Origin: Argentina anserina
Lineage: Eukaryota > Streptophyta > Magnoliopsida > Rosales > Rosaceae
Assembly (NCBI RefSeq): GCF_933775445.1
Contig: NC_065877.1
Location: forward strand, 33,346,694 to 33,410,693
Length of the DNA stretch: 64,000 nucleotides
Direction: 5' to 3'
The notes under the pieces were generated by a model that worked only from the letters and a program-made list of their open reading frames with translations, was not told where the DNA came from and searched no databases. The stretch's first letter is position 1. Every line of letters begins with the position of its first letter. This document shows, one piece after another, positions 1-11,457 of the stretch. The position numbers and the translations under genes were made by a program.

Positions 1-236
1 AGTCGGTTTGTGGAAAAAGTATGTATTGCTAAAACTCAAAGCTCATCACAACTTATGGATCATCAGATATTATGTTCATTCCCACTTGTTTAAATTTGCG
101 TCATTAATTTGATCATTAAGCATGTTTTGAACAAGTGTAATATGAATACATGTGTGATTTCTGCTTCTTATAGGTTCCACCTACAAGTGTACCTGTGATT
201 GTCCGTGAATACCGAAGAGAACATTTATGGATGTAA
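1..236 (+). CDS. C-terminal end of an unrecognised plus-strand gene (partial)
   Basis: Two short pieces fit the 3' end of a gene that begins before the window. Bases 1-18 (S-R-F-V-E-K) are followed by a gtatgt donor at 19. After an intron, a ttatag acceptor at 173 opens an exon at 174-236 that reads through VPVIVREYRREHLWM to a TAA. The joint keeps phase 0, and the other two frames of the second exon hit stops. I do not recognise the protein from 26 residues, so no function is offered. The stretch from 237 to about 900 looks like its 3' UTR and the spacer before the converging cytochrome b561 gene. Short frames there (274-737) have no family-like sequence. Confidence 0.4.
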
Positions 237-922
237 TCACTCAAGGTGCTTCCATGGAAATTGAGCGTAATTCATGAAGTCCTCCGAATTTCGTAGGCAT
301 GCTGCAATTAGGGATTTAGTGTCAGCAGCTTTCCCTTCACCAAACGTTCAGAATAGAGCAACAAGTTTTTTTTTTTACCTTTTGCTCTCTCTGACTTGTC
401 ACAAGCATCAGATGTCAAATACAAAGTTTTGCATGCTTAACTTGAGGCATGTAAAAATTAATCACTTGTACTATCCGAGGTCATTTTTTCGCCCCCCTAT
501 TTGGAGTCCTACTTGAAATATTCATTTGGATATTGCTTTGGTGTTAGTGTAGAGCAAATGTTTGAAAAGATGAGAGAATTCCTACTATGTGACAGTACAT
601 TATTCAGCTTCAACCTGGCATATAATTTGAGTGTACATTCTTCAGCTAATTTGAGCTTCATTCAGACGAAATTATTTGTCTGGAAGATGAGGTGCTACCA
701 CCATTGCCGAAGATGGAGCTTCAACGTGATCTTCTAATTCCTCTTTCAGTATTAATGATTTGCTTTGGCTATTAAAAAGAACAAAAAATGAAGACAGTAT
801 CAAGTGTTTATCAACTAATCGTGAGGAAATGTAAACTGTAATGTTGGTACAAAGATTTCTCTTCAGTCAAGATAGAGTAAAATTCATTGTTCTTGCAGAC
901 TACAAGATAGAACTGACTGTGC

Positions 923-2212
923 TTACTCTATTGATTCTCTGATAATGTCACCTTTATTAGCAGGAGCAATAACCGCGAGAATGACAAAACCGCCCAGCGC
1001 AACAACCAATATCCCCAGAGAATTTATCAGCATAGCTTCAGTTGAGTAGCGTGATATTACATCCTTGGCTTGAAGAAATGTGGCTTTTTCTAGGATTCCA
1101 GTAGTCACAGTAGCAACAGCAAGTGCATATATATAAATACCGAAAAACACATGCCATGGCATCAAGTTAGCTCTACTATTTTTCGAGCCACCTGGGTACC
1201 AATATGTAACAAATCCAGCAGCCCACTGCGCAAAAGAGAATGACAGTTAGTTAAAATCTAGACAGACGTAATCATTCAATACATCTTCTGAAGGAAAACA
1301 GTAGCTGCGAGGGTACCTGGATGGTAAAAAGGAACACACAAGCTAGACCCAGCCAAGAATGCAGGCTGTAGAAATTGTCAATGCCCTTATCAACGTGGAA
1401 CTTCCAGGCAGCCCATACACCGATAATGCTAAAACAAAAGGCAATGAATTGTAGCGTAAGGTGAACTAGTTTCTTGAAGCTTTTGGTTCCTGTTACTGTC
1501 TTGTACGCCAGCATGGCTGCAATATGGGAAAAACAAAATATGGTTGTAATTCATAATCTTCTTCAGTTGATACACCAAGTCTACAACTTCATGTCTTCAT
1601 TTTTCCTACTCTAAGCATGCATAATTCTAAGCAGACTATCAATTCAAACAGATCACTGTGAAGGAAAAAATCCAAGTACACTGCTACATAGAGAAGGACA
1701 TTACAAACATTCGGCGCAATGCTCTCGCTTGGCATTGTGCAGAAATACACCTATGAATTAAACTCCATAAGTATAAAAGGTCGATTTTGAAACTAAATCT
1801 CATCCTACTCTACCATCTGAATGTTAGCAGACATGAATGAATATATCAAGGCCAACCAGAAAGTGACAAAAAAAAAACAGGGAAATCATCCTCACCTTCG
1901 CCATTTAAGATTACAAGTCCAATCACCATCAACGCGGGATGAACCTGCAGCCAAATTTAAACACACCATAACTAAGAAGCATACACAGTTACACACAGGA
2001 TCAATGTCCGAAACTGAAACAGGGAGATGGGAACTGAAACACGGAGATGGGAAGAAGAGACGAACATTAAAGATGAGATCTTTGTTGTCAGAGATGAGAG
2101 CCAAGCCTCCACGGAAATGAATGGTCCAGATGAGGACTAGAGCCGCCACTGCAACTCCAAGCACTCTCACAGCCCGGAAGATCGGGAACCGCACTACTGG
2201 GATCGCCCCCAT
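923..2212 (-). CDS. ACYB-2: Cytochrome b561 / transmembrane ascorbate ferrireductase
   Basis: Predicted di-heme membrane protein that moves electrons from cytosolic ascorbate across a membrane to monodehydroascorbate or ferric iron. Four exons on the minus strand (2066-2212, 1896-1944, 1317-1516, 923-1225) give 232 residues, the usual family length. Six hydrophobic helices are visible. Four conserved histidines that ligate the two hemes fall near residues 51 (VHPALMV), 84 (LVHLTLQ), 118 (SLHSWLG) and 157 (MPWHVFFG). The ascorbate-site-like segment NFYSLHSWLG and the WYPGGSKNSR loop are intact. Start chosen at 2212 because MGAIPVVRFPIFRAVRVLG matches plant family N-termini; the frame is open further upstream. 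The closest plant type I recall is Arabidopsis ACYB-2/ACFR2. The exon 1 donor is a weak gttcgt. The subcellular membrane cannot be read from the sequence. Confidence 0.95.
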
Positions 2213-2399
2213 TTTCCCTCCTTGTAATCTTTCAGACACTGCTGCTTTCGGGTTTTTTGGAGTTTCTGATTTGGATCGGTTTTGTTCTGTTGTCAAACTT
2301 TGCTTCTTCTTGTACCTTGTGAATTATCAAGTGAGACGGAGATGCTGCTGGTCAATATTTATTCTTTTCTTTTTACCTCTGGGGTTCTACACTATTTAA

Positions 2400-2861
2400 C
2401 TTTTAACATCATCTTGTTTTTACTTTTATTTTTTTTACCAAGATTTTCCATCATTCTTTAGACTCAAGTGAGTTTAAGTATTGAGAGATGAAAGGACTAT
2501 TCTTGGAGTGTTGAAATTCCCAATAATATAGGGCCGATGACGTCTCTTCTTAATTTTTTAAAGTTTCAAAATTTAGCACTAAAAAGTACTCTTAAGGCTT
2601 GAGAAATTAGGCAAGTATTTAACTTTACATCAATTTGAATATTTGTTGGATCACGACTACATCGTTCATTTCATTTTCAGATTATTCGATGCGTTCCCTC
2701 AGAGATGGCTTGCAGCACAGGTTTGCAAAGGTGGGAGTAGGTTTATAATATGAAACCCTACCCTTATCCTTTTGTCATATTAAAAATTGAGGTGAGAATG
2801 AAACATCTGATTCGCCTATAATGTTTACATGGAATGTAAACCATGAAAAACCCCGTTTCAT
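2400..2861. other. Intergenic spacer between cytochrome b561 and DCP5
   Basis: AT-rich sequence between the 5' side of the b561 gene and the 3' side of DCP5. It should contain the b561 promoter, read leftward, but no clear TATA box or conserved motif stands out. No coding signal was found. Confidence 0.5.
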
Positions 2862-3068
2862 AATATCTTACTGTGAGCACAATGCCAAAAATTGCAAACC
2901 TACATAAACTAGACCTTCCTGAGTTTTGAGGTTCTTCCCAGCAGGCACTGAAACTCTGAAAGACATTGTAGGCGACTACGGTTCAGAATATAATGTCATC
3001 AACCCTGGCCAGTAGAGCCATAACCACTTCCTTGATAGCTGCCATTCTATCGGCCACCTCGACCATTC
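2862..3068 (-). pseudogene. Decayed tandem copy of the DCP5 last exon and 3' UTR
   Basis: This stretch repeats, in the same orientation, the DCP5 terminal exon tail and following UTR at 3072-3300. Shared landmarks occur in the same order: aatatctta, gagca..aatgcc, acctacataaacta, aggttc..cagcaggcactga, and the RGG-coding ccataaccacttcc and cggccacctcgaccattc blocks. Read on the minus strand in the DCP5 frame, it gives R-G-G-R then TAG, so it cannot replace the real C-terminus. It lies just downstream of the functional exon and may be transcribed as part of the DCP5 3' UTR. Confidence 0.75.
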
Positions 3069-3197
3069 CAGAATATCTTATTGCGAGCATAATGCCCAGA
3101 AGTACCAAAACTACATAAACTAGGCCTTCGTAACTATATCTCTTGGCACACACCAATAGTTCTGAGGTTCATCTCAGCAGGCATTGAAAATCGATGC

Positions 3198-6100
3198 TTA
3201 GTAGGTTGCACGATTAGGAAAGTTATGTCCTCGCCCCTGTCCAGCATAGCCATAACCACTTCCATTATAACTACCTTTCCACCGGCCACCTCGACCATTC
3301 AATCTGCTACCTCTTCCACCACGATGCCTTGGAGAATACCCAAATGTCTAGCATGACAATTACAAAGAGATTGAAATCAGTAAATCAAAGTGAAAGACAT
3401 CAACAGTAGCACTGAAGACTCCAATAAGTCCCATGACTCTTAGAAAATCTTTAGATAGAACCTGAAAAATGTATTAAATAATCTCAGTATCCTATTTTTT
3501 TTTTTCAAGAAGAACCACGTATGTACCTCGGTATCCTTTCTCACTTTCTCTGAGAACTTAATCCTCTCATTATGTGACCCACGATTAAGTGCATCACAAG
3601 ATAGAGAATCAAAGAAGTCATCCTTAACATAAACATTCTGCAAGACAGGAGAATTTAAATTAACAAACTATAGTCAAGAAAATAGGTTCCTTCCTTATTT
3701 CTGTTCTTTAGAGAGACCTTAGGATCATCATATGGTGAAGCTCCAACATCCTTTTCATCTTGCGATTCACCTACATCTTCTAGAACTTTATTACTTTTAC
3801 CAAGATCACCCCATACTTCATCCTTGTTAAACTTTTCATTCATTGCTGTGAAGTTGAAATCTTCAGTGAATTTTGTCACAGGACGTGAAATCTGAAAGAG
3901 CATGATGATTGATAGGTTATAAGTCCATTTTGGCACTTGCCTTGTATTACTTGTATATATAAGACACCATACATTATATTTCCCACAAAATTACATGCAT
4001 CAATAAAATATTAGTGAGGACAACATAAGAATTGCAAGAAAGATTATTTTGCAAGAGTATGTGCGCGTAGCCATCACTTACCCTCCTTTTAACGACATCC
4101 GCTCACTTAGTGGTAACTCAAAAGAACATTTCAGCAAATTATTTTACAAGTAATAATCGATGGGGCAAAGAGTCTATTGTACAAGACTAAGTAACTGACT
4201 ATATATATATATTAATGTGTGGCCAAAGCCTTTCCAAATATTCACACTTCATCCTAGGTACGGTGCAACATATAATATATTCAGAAGGAAGCATATAAAT
4301 TCCAACAGTTTGACTAGCGGGAATGAGTTTTTCCATCAAAATAGCAGTAACATCAACTATAGGAAAAATATTTATAGGAAAAAAGTCTAAGAAAAATCAT
4401 ATGCTCTCTCTATAAAACCACCCAATGAGGTTCTTATAGCATTATAGGTAAGCAGATGTGTAGAAAAGTAGCACATACCCTGCTTCCTCTACCACTTTCA
4501 CTTCCTCTGTTATCATGATGATTAAAGGCATGACCTCCTCTTCCACGTCCTCTATAATTTTGATGATTGAAGGCATGGCCTCCTCTTTCACGTCCTCCTC
4601 TATAACTTTGATGAGTGAAACCATGACCTCCTCTTTCACGACTTCCTCTGTAACTTTGATGACCAATGGCATGAGTTCCATGCAACTAGGAAAAGGGGAA
4701 GCAATATAGACAACATAACATAGAAAAATGAGAAGTCAACATAAAAAAAAAAAAACTCATGAATTTAAGGTAAATGGCAAGCATGAATGCAATGCCCAAG
4801 AGCTCTAGTGCTTTCAGCAGTAATGGAGAATTTGATAGGTAGTTGTGGTCACTTCAAAGGAAAATAATGACCTACTGAGATATTCTGGTCTTGGCGCAAG
4901 AGTTCAAACGGTACTTTTTTATCTATACGCTACAGGTGACAACTGGGCAAAAGAATGAATCCAGATATGTGAGCAATACCTTAGGAATGGATGGTGCAGG
5001 CAGGGGCAAAATTGGTTCCTGCGAAGCCTTTGCTGTCGCTGGTGGTGATGGTGGTAGTTCTGATGACAATACCTTGACAACCTCAACATCCGTCTGAGCT
5101 GTTTGTGAAGGCTGGGATGAAGATACCATGGTGAGGTCAGGCTGAAAAAACTGGCCTGGGGTTACCAATGGAGGCATTGCTCCGTCAGCTAGAACTGAAC
5201 CTGGGGTGTTAGCTGTCGACCATACAGATTCAGATATTACTGGCGTTACAGCAGTAGGGCCTATTTTAGGCTCGTCAAGGGCTGGTAAGAGGATGTTAGT
5301 TTTGTCCAAAGCGGGAGTCAGAGGTGAAACCAAAGGCAAGCTAGTACTTGATGCAGCAGTATGACGAGTTTGAGGCAAAGCCTTGTTAAGAATCAAACTT
5401 GAGGATGGCTCAGAAACTGTTGCAGAAGACTTGGAAGGAAACGCAGAAGATTGCAAATCTCCCGGAATGCCCATTGTAAGGGCAGGCGACTGGGCAGGAA
5501 GCATATGGGAATTCAAGCTTGGAGTGCCCCTACCGAGGGTTGGGAATAAAGTAGATGGTGGCTCTGATGGTTTAGAGATTGAAGCATCAGAAGAGCCATC
5601 AGATAATGATGTATTAATGGTAGGATATGACATCGGTTGTTGCATTGAAGGTGGCATTGACAAGCCAGGCGAGGGCATAAGCAACGATTGCTGTTGGTGT
5701 TGGAAACCATCGGAGGGTCCAGAAAATCCTTGCCAATACATTGTCATGGGCATTCCACTGCCATTTGTAACTGGAGGGGCTGAGGCACCCCAAGACCCTA
5801 GACTTCCAAGAGGTTGATACACAGGAAGAGTGCTTTGAAATGTTGGCTTAGGGAGTCCCATCTGTGGAGTTTGGGCTTTTACATCTGGAATGGACGCAAT
5901 ACCAGAAGATGGTAAGTTTGTCGATACAGTCACTGCTTGAGAATAGTGAGTCTGTAAGAGGAATTAAAATAAATATTAGTAGCTAAGGATTGAATTGGGC
6001 AAAAGCAGCGGTTTATTTATATCCTTTACCCGAATAATGGCAGGATCATCATGTACATTTGTATTTGTTTGAACTGGAGGTGAAGATTTGACCTGCAGAT

Positions 6101-7074
6101 CCTGTAACCACACACACACAAGAAGAGTGCATACTTGAGGCAATCAAATAAATAATAATGTCTATAAGCCTGAAAAGTTTATAATAGCATCCCAGATACA
6201 AATTAACTCAGTTTCTCTCAAGCAGATGCAAAGACCAGTATCAAGAACATGAACATCATTCAGGAAGGATATAATTTTTTCTTCAATTTACCATATACCT
6301 TTTTATTAAGAAATTATATATGTGCTGAATACCTTGATGTCACTTCCTCGGAAAAGTATATAATCATAAACTTTATCGCTTGGAGGTATTTGGGGACCAT
6401 CCATCTTGCGTCCTTCAGTCCCAAATGATCTTACTGCAATGCATAAAACTATAGCTCAGAATTCCTTTTAAAACTTCATTGAAGACATGGAACCCCAATA
6501 CTTCAACAACAGTTCATTCTATTTCTTTCTTTTCTTAATATTATTTAACATGTCTTTAAGCTTTCACAATCTAACATATTTATTTAAGTTCAAGAAGTCT
6601 TTATATGCACCAGGGCATAACCAATGAAGCAAAATTTATCATACAACTTTACAAAGCTATTAAGTTTTTTTTTTTCACCTCACGGATATGTATTACCAAT
6701 TTCAAAAGATCTGAACTTTACCATCAACCGTGATAAAAAATATCAACTTAAGATACAATTTCATCATTAACAACCACATTTCACAATGAACACTTTCCAA
6801 AACCATAAACAGGTGAATGTTGCAATCATAACCAAATAGAACCCAGATAAAATTGGTAAAAACAACAGGGGAACTAAGAAAGATTAAAATGAGGGTTCTT
6901 TGGAATACCATTTCTTAAACCGATGCTGGACTCTTGGGTATTGATGTTGAAGAGGACACCCTCGTATCGAATTTCAGACTTCGAGGTGAGGCTGATGAGG
7001 CTGCCAATGTAGGAATCTGCATGCCCATTTGATGAAGATTTGGGTGGTTGAGCCTCTACCAGTGCTGCCGCCAT
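3198..7074 (-). CDS. DCP5: DCP5, LSM14/RAP55-type decapping 5 protein
   Basis: Cytoplasmic P-body protein that represses translation and promotes mRNA decapping with DCP1/DCP2. Eight minus-strand exons: 6909-7074, 6333-6433, 6030-6101, 4980-5951, 4479-4685, 3718-3891, 3527-3637, 3198-3347. All phases agree and give 650 residues (Arabidopsis DCP5 is about 610). Domains in order: N-terminal LSM14 Sm-like fold ([20 protein letters not shown], then [20 protein letters not shown]) at about 20-100; a long Ser/Pro/Gln-rich linker in exon 4; an RGG-rich repeat block in exon 5; the DFDF box ([16 protein letters not shown]); the FFD box ([11 protein letters not shown]); the TFG box ([13 protein letters not shown]) and a final RGG tail. 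Start is [15 protein letters not shown] at 7074. The exon 6 donor is gtctct, weaker than the rest but the only one that keeps the frame. A decayed copy of the last exon follows. Confidence 0.95.
4496..4685 (-). repeat. Coding tandem repeat in DCP5 exon 5 (RGG-rich, about 17-18 residues per unit)
   Basis: The exon encodes roughly three and a half imperfect units of the pattern HQSYRG-(x)-RERGGHAFN (for example [18 protein letters not shown], then [18 protein letters not shown]). At DNA level the cctcctctttcacg and ctttgatga blocks recur about every 50 bp. RGG segments in this family bind RNA and can be arginine-methylated. The unit count is likely to vary between alleles. Confidence 0.7.
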
Positions 7075-7079
7075 TGTTG

Positions 7080-8290
7080 TTCAGAGCTTTCTTCTTCTTC
7101 TTCTTATTCTTCTTCTCTTTCTAATCTATCTAACTGTAAATGCAAAACCAAAGCACAGAGAGAAAAGCCAATTGCTTGTTCTTGTTTTTGCTACAAGATT
7201 ACAAATATGAGAGTGATTTTCTCCTTTCCTCTTTTATTTGTTACTTTTTCTAAAAAGTGTTAACTTGCCCAAGCCCAAAATTCAGTAGCCCGGCCCATTT
7301 TCTCATCGTCTTTTCGTGTTCCAGTGTTCCTCATCTCAACATGACAGGGTTTGGTCGGATGCCACAGATAACGGCTTCGTGACAATGAGCTCATGTTGAT
7401 TTTGGTATATCACTAATAAAAGTAGGTTACTAACGTCGTCCACACGTGAAACTCAAATGTCCGTACAAACTCTACTTCATTAAAAATGGTAAATACGTGT
7501 ATGATTTAAAAATTCGTCACATTGAAAATTATGATACAACACGTAGGTTTATAAGAGTTTGTGTCACTTCATCATTATTTTTAGATGTGAACCACATATC
7601 ACTTTATCAGCTCTGATGGTTATTCGTGAATCATAATTTTTCCTATAGCTTAGTCGAATTAGAAACAATGCACACATTTCAACTTTCAAATTTCGTCTTC
7701 TTGTTTTTGGTTCTTTAAATTTTAATTTGTTTAATTCAATGCAACAACACTAAGTACTTTGTCGATATGTATAGACATGAGAATCGTGAAAAAGTCATTC
7801 AAATTTGTATATCATATTTTGTTGGAAGTCCGATCCTCATAGGCTCATATAATAAAGATTTTGAGTACATGAAGTTCATGCAAGAATAACAATTTAAAAG
7901 CTCAAATAATGGGATTTATGAACAGTTCAGTTAAACTATAGAAACTCACTTACTCCAGGAATATTAAAAACTATGACACTATCGTACAAAACGTTAATTT
8001 TGCGTCAATACTTAATCTGACAATGCGCCAATTGTGGTGCACCAAAGGCTCTTATACATTCTCAAGCTTGGTACCTAGCTAATTAATTGTTTTTATAGCG
8101 ATCACTCATATGGCGCCCCTGATCTACTTTCTCTATCGATCACATACGTTTGCAACTCGAAGGAGGCCAGTTGACTATTGACAGAAGGTGTCTAGCTAGA
8201 TGCCATACCAATTTAATTAAGAACTAATCAATCATTGCAGTATGAGCAGAGATTATTAATAAGTGGGAAAATCTGTGAAGCAATAACAAA
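7080..8290. other. DCP5 upstream region, no gene seen
   Basis: Begins with a cttcttcttcttcttattcttcttctc pyrimidine tract at about 7088-7118, typical of a plant 5' UTR or core promoter for the leftward DCP5 gene. The rest is AT-rich spacer. I see no protein-like frame and no RNA gene. Confidence 0.5.
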
Positions 8291-8365
8291 TTTTATCCAT
8301 GCTTTGGCTTAGACACTCTTGAATTCATTTCCGAACTAATGCACATCGAACTAACTGTTATATGC

Positions 8366-8366
8366 G

Positions 8367-8398
<32 letters not shown>

Positions 8399-8400
8399 AA
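8366..8400. repeat. Compound (CA)n(TA)n microsatellite
   Basis: An uninterrupted run of CA dinucleotides passes directly into TA dinucleotides. It sits in a gene-free spacer and is a good candidate for length polymorphism. Confidence 0.9.
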
Positions 8401-8511
8401 AGAATTCATACAGATGGCTCGATAATTATTGCCTGGAAGAGGAAAGACTGAAAGACGTACTCTCATTTCGATCTGTTCAACCAGCTTATAGATGAAGATG
8501 AGCGATTGGTG

Positions 8512-8513
<2 letters not shown>

Positions 8514-8543
<30 letters not shown>
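8514..8543. repeat. (TA)n microsatellite
   Basis: About fifteen TA dinucleotides in a row inside the same gene-free spacer. Confidence 0.9.
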
Positions 8544-8544
<1 letters not shown>

Positions 8545-8546
<2 letters not shown>

Positions 8547-9585
8547 GTGAATTTTTTGATTTGATTTCTCTTGTTCTTTTCTTGCGTGAAGAAGAATTGA
8601 AGAAAGCATGGAATATGCATATGACAGATTGACGTACAGAAGCTTTGATCTCTTTGTTTATCTTGCAGCTAGCTAGAACTTCACCAACTAAGAAAAAATT
8701 AGTCGAGATGAACACGTACGCTCATTTCTTCATATTAATGATATGGAACCTTGTATACAGTATACCAGATGATGCATGCAGTACATTTGCAGATCGATGA
8801 TTTAATTTCAATCCAGTGTGACTCTTAATTAGCAGTTCTGAACAAACTACGTACCAGCTGGGCGGTACCTGTCTTGAAAAATGTTAGAATGCACTGTTGC
8901 ATTATCATGTTGTGTACGTTCTAGTCCAGACTGTTCACTGCCCCAAAATTTTGCAAGTCGACATCAATACTAGGACGCAAAATCACTTGCTAGCTCCAAC
9001 ATTGGTGTACGTAGTGCAATGGAGAGCAATATGGCAAAAACTTTCGAAGTACTAAAATTCACTATTAGTGAACAGTAGCTATTTCAACAATCCAAGTGCA
9101 CTTGTGGATTTGGCACGTATAATTATACTAATGTCTTTCAAAATTAAGATCGATGAACATAAACATGCATCATTCATATTTCATAATGTTGTCATTGCCT
9201 CGCTAGCTATAAGAAGGTGGTTGATGTAGGAGGCTAGGCCATTCATGCATGCATAGAATTTCTTCGAAGACCATGACCCAAATATGAACGAGGTCTGAAA
9301 TCGGATTTTGATCAGGGATCATCAATATCGGCTGCGTGCAGTATAATTAATTTATTCAGGGGAGTGAGGGGACAATGCTTGCTAGCTCGCCGGTGCTGGG
9401 AACTTTATCTCAGCTAGCACACAGTGTCGTTGTATACGAACAAATATGTGATCATAAATGGGAAATTAAAAGAGGCCAGACATAGATAGTCTACATATTG
9501 ACAACTTTTATAAGAATTGTAAGCCCAAAACAAAAACCAATAATCTCAAGCTAACACTAAACATCAATTGACATCATTATTTTTA
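8545..9585. other. Gene-poor spacer
   Basis: AT-rich DNA with several gctagctag-type short palindromic runs and no protein-like frame longer than chance. I looked for the common conserved plant microRNAs (miR156, 159, 164, 166, 169, 172, 319, 395, 396, 398, 399) by eye and saw none. Confidence 0.4.
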
Positions 9586-9589
9586 GGGC

Positions 9590-11148
9590 AAATTATAAAA
9601 ATGTACTATCTCCTAACTTATATTAGAAAAAAGTCACTATTTCTGAATTAATTATAAAAAAGTCATCATATTTAAGTGGAAATTATAAAAAAGTCAACAA
9701 AATTAGAAAAAAAAGTCACTTTAAAAATATTTTATGAACTATTTTGCCATTTCTTACTTTTTTTTCTTTTTTTTTTCCTAATTTCGACCATAATTTTCTC
9801 GTCCGGCGATAGATTTTGACGAAATTGGTACCGTTAAAAAGAACTCGCTCCCCTCTTTCATTTGATATACTACCCACTCCGAATCGACCAACCGTACAAG
9901 GCGCAACAACCATCACAAAAGGGTTGCCGCCATCAATGGCGGTGCTTCAAGCAATTTCGGTGAAACCGAAGCTCAAGATTCCCTAATTCCTGCTATTCTC
10001 TTCATTCTGAGCATACTTATATCAATCTCATTTGAATTTTAACAAAATTTCATATATTTCGACATTTCCTCTCGGCATGTCACAGACGCTGTCACAGATG
10101 CTGTCACAGACGTTGTCACACCTATTGTCACAACCGCTATCATACTATCTATTTACACCCACTGTCACAACCTCTGTCACATTACCTATCACAACCAATA
10201 TCACACTACCTATTACACTAACTGTCACACATCCTGTCACACCTCATATCACACCCACTATCACAGAAGCTGTCACACTGTCTATTTACACTAACGGTCA
10301 CATCCACTGTCATACCAATCTCATTTGAATTTTAACAAAATTTCACATATTTCCACATTTTCTCTCGGCATGTCACAGCTCCTGTCACAAACACTGTCAC
10401 AGACGTTGTCACAGACACTGTCACACCTACTGTCACAACCGCTATCACACTATCTATTTACACTCATTGTCACAACCTCTGTCACACTACCTATCACAAC
10501 CACTATCACACTACCTATTACACTAACTGTCACACCTCATATCACACCCACTGTCACAGAAGTTGTCACACTATCTATTTACACTAATGGTCACAACTGT
10601 CATACCTACTGTCACAACCACTGTCACACACATTGCTCTCTCCAATCGACTTCTGCTGCTCTCTCCAAGAATCTCGAGGACCTCGTCCTCCGATATTAAG
10701 CGCTTCCAGTAGTGTCAGCGTCAAAGAAGTCGAGTTGTCATCGTTGATCCTGTGGAAGCAATTACAACGGTTCCGGCCATATTTCGTTGGTGATGGGTTT
10801 GAGATCAAGGCCTTGGGGCTCTGGGTTGTAGTTGGGTTGGATTGTCAATGAAGCAGACTTCAATGGTCGTCGTCGACGACTTTGTTGAAATTGAGATCGA
10901 TTTGGACTCTCGACTACGTTAACGAACTGCTAGGGAACAAGACCGGAGGTATAAGAGATTGAGAACAAGGCCGAAAAAATGAATACATGCACGGGAACAT
11001 GGATTTGAAAAATTTTGATGGCATTTTGTAAATATTTCAAACATCAATGACAACAGTATAAGAGATTGAGAAAATTGACTTTTTTATAATTTTCAAATCT
11101 TACTTGATCTTTTTATAAATACATGTATTAAAAGTGACTTTTTTATTC
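9590..11148. mobile_element. Non-autonomous element with inverted termini and a tandem-repeat core
   Basis: The left side carries repeated attataaaaaagtca / aaaaaagtcact blocks (9591-9720). The right side carries the inverse, ttgacttttttataat and aaaagtgacttttttatt (11070-11148). The pairing suggests subterminal or terminal inverted repeats around a unit of about 1.55 kb. The core has two 293-bp direct repeats packed with CTGTCACA units, plus GC-richer flanks (9780-9990, 10640-10980) that look like captured non-repetitive DNA. No transposase is recognisable and no target-site duplication could be fixed, so the exact ends and superfamily are uncertain. A Mutator-like or other DNA element is possible. 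Confidence 0.45.
10023..10640. repeat. Two 293-bp direct repeats made of CTGTCACA-type minisatellite units
   Basis: Copy 1 starts at 10023 and copy 2 at 10316, both with caatctcatttgaattttaa followed by caaaatttca and ctcggcatgtcacag. Each then runs through about twenty short units such as ctgtcacaacc, ctatcacac and cactgtcacaga, most 11-13 bp long. Long open frames here (Thr/Ser/Leu-rich) are a product of the repeat and not genes. Confidence 0.85.
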
Positions 11149-11457
11149 ATTGTAGCGTTTGAACTATACATCAACATTGCCTGATAGATCGAAGTCTGCA
11201 ATTTTGTTTTATGAAATTAATTAATATATGGAAAAATAAATGAGAATGCACAATATTAGCCGATTATGCAAAACAGTCTTACCAAAATACTTACTTTTAT
11301 TATTGAAATAATCCTATCTCAAAAAAAAAATCACATCGAGAAATTGCTCAACATATTTATTTGCTGTTAATTATATACGTATAGACCGAGCCCCCATGGC
11401 CTGAAAGTATTGATTTGATTCTCTTTCTTGCATGTTTCGCCTTCATGATCTGAACTC

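Noticed and set aside
8293..8715. 140-codon minus-strand open frame
   Set aside because: It reads through CA and TA microsatellites (IYIYIYIY, CVCVC) and has no domain, no family-like sequence and no splice context.
10032..10699. Two long Ser/Thr/Leu-rich plus-strand frames
   Set aside because: They are translations of the CTGTCACA minisatellite; both repeat the same 293-bp unit.
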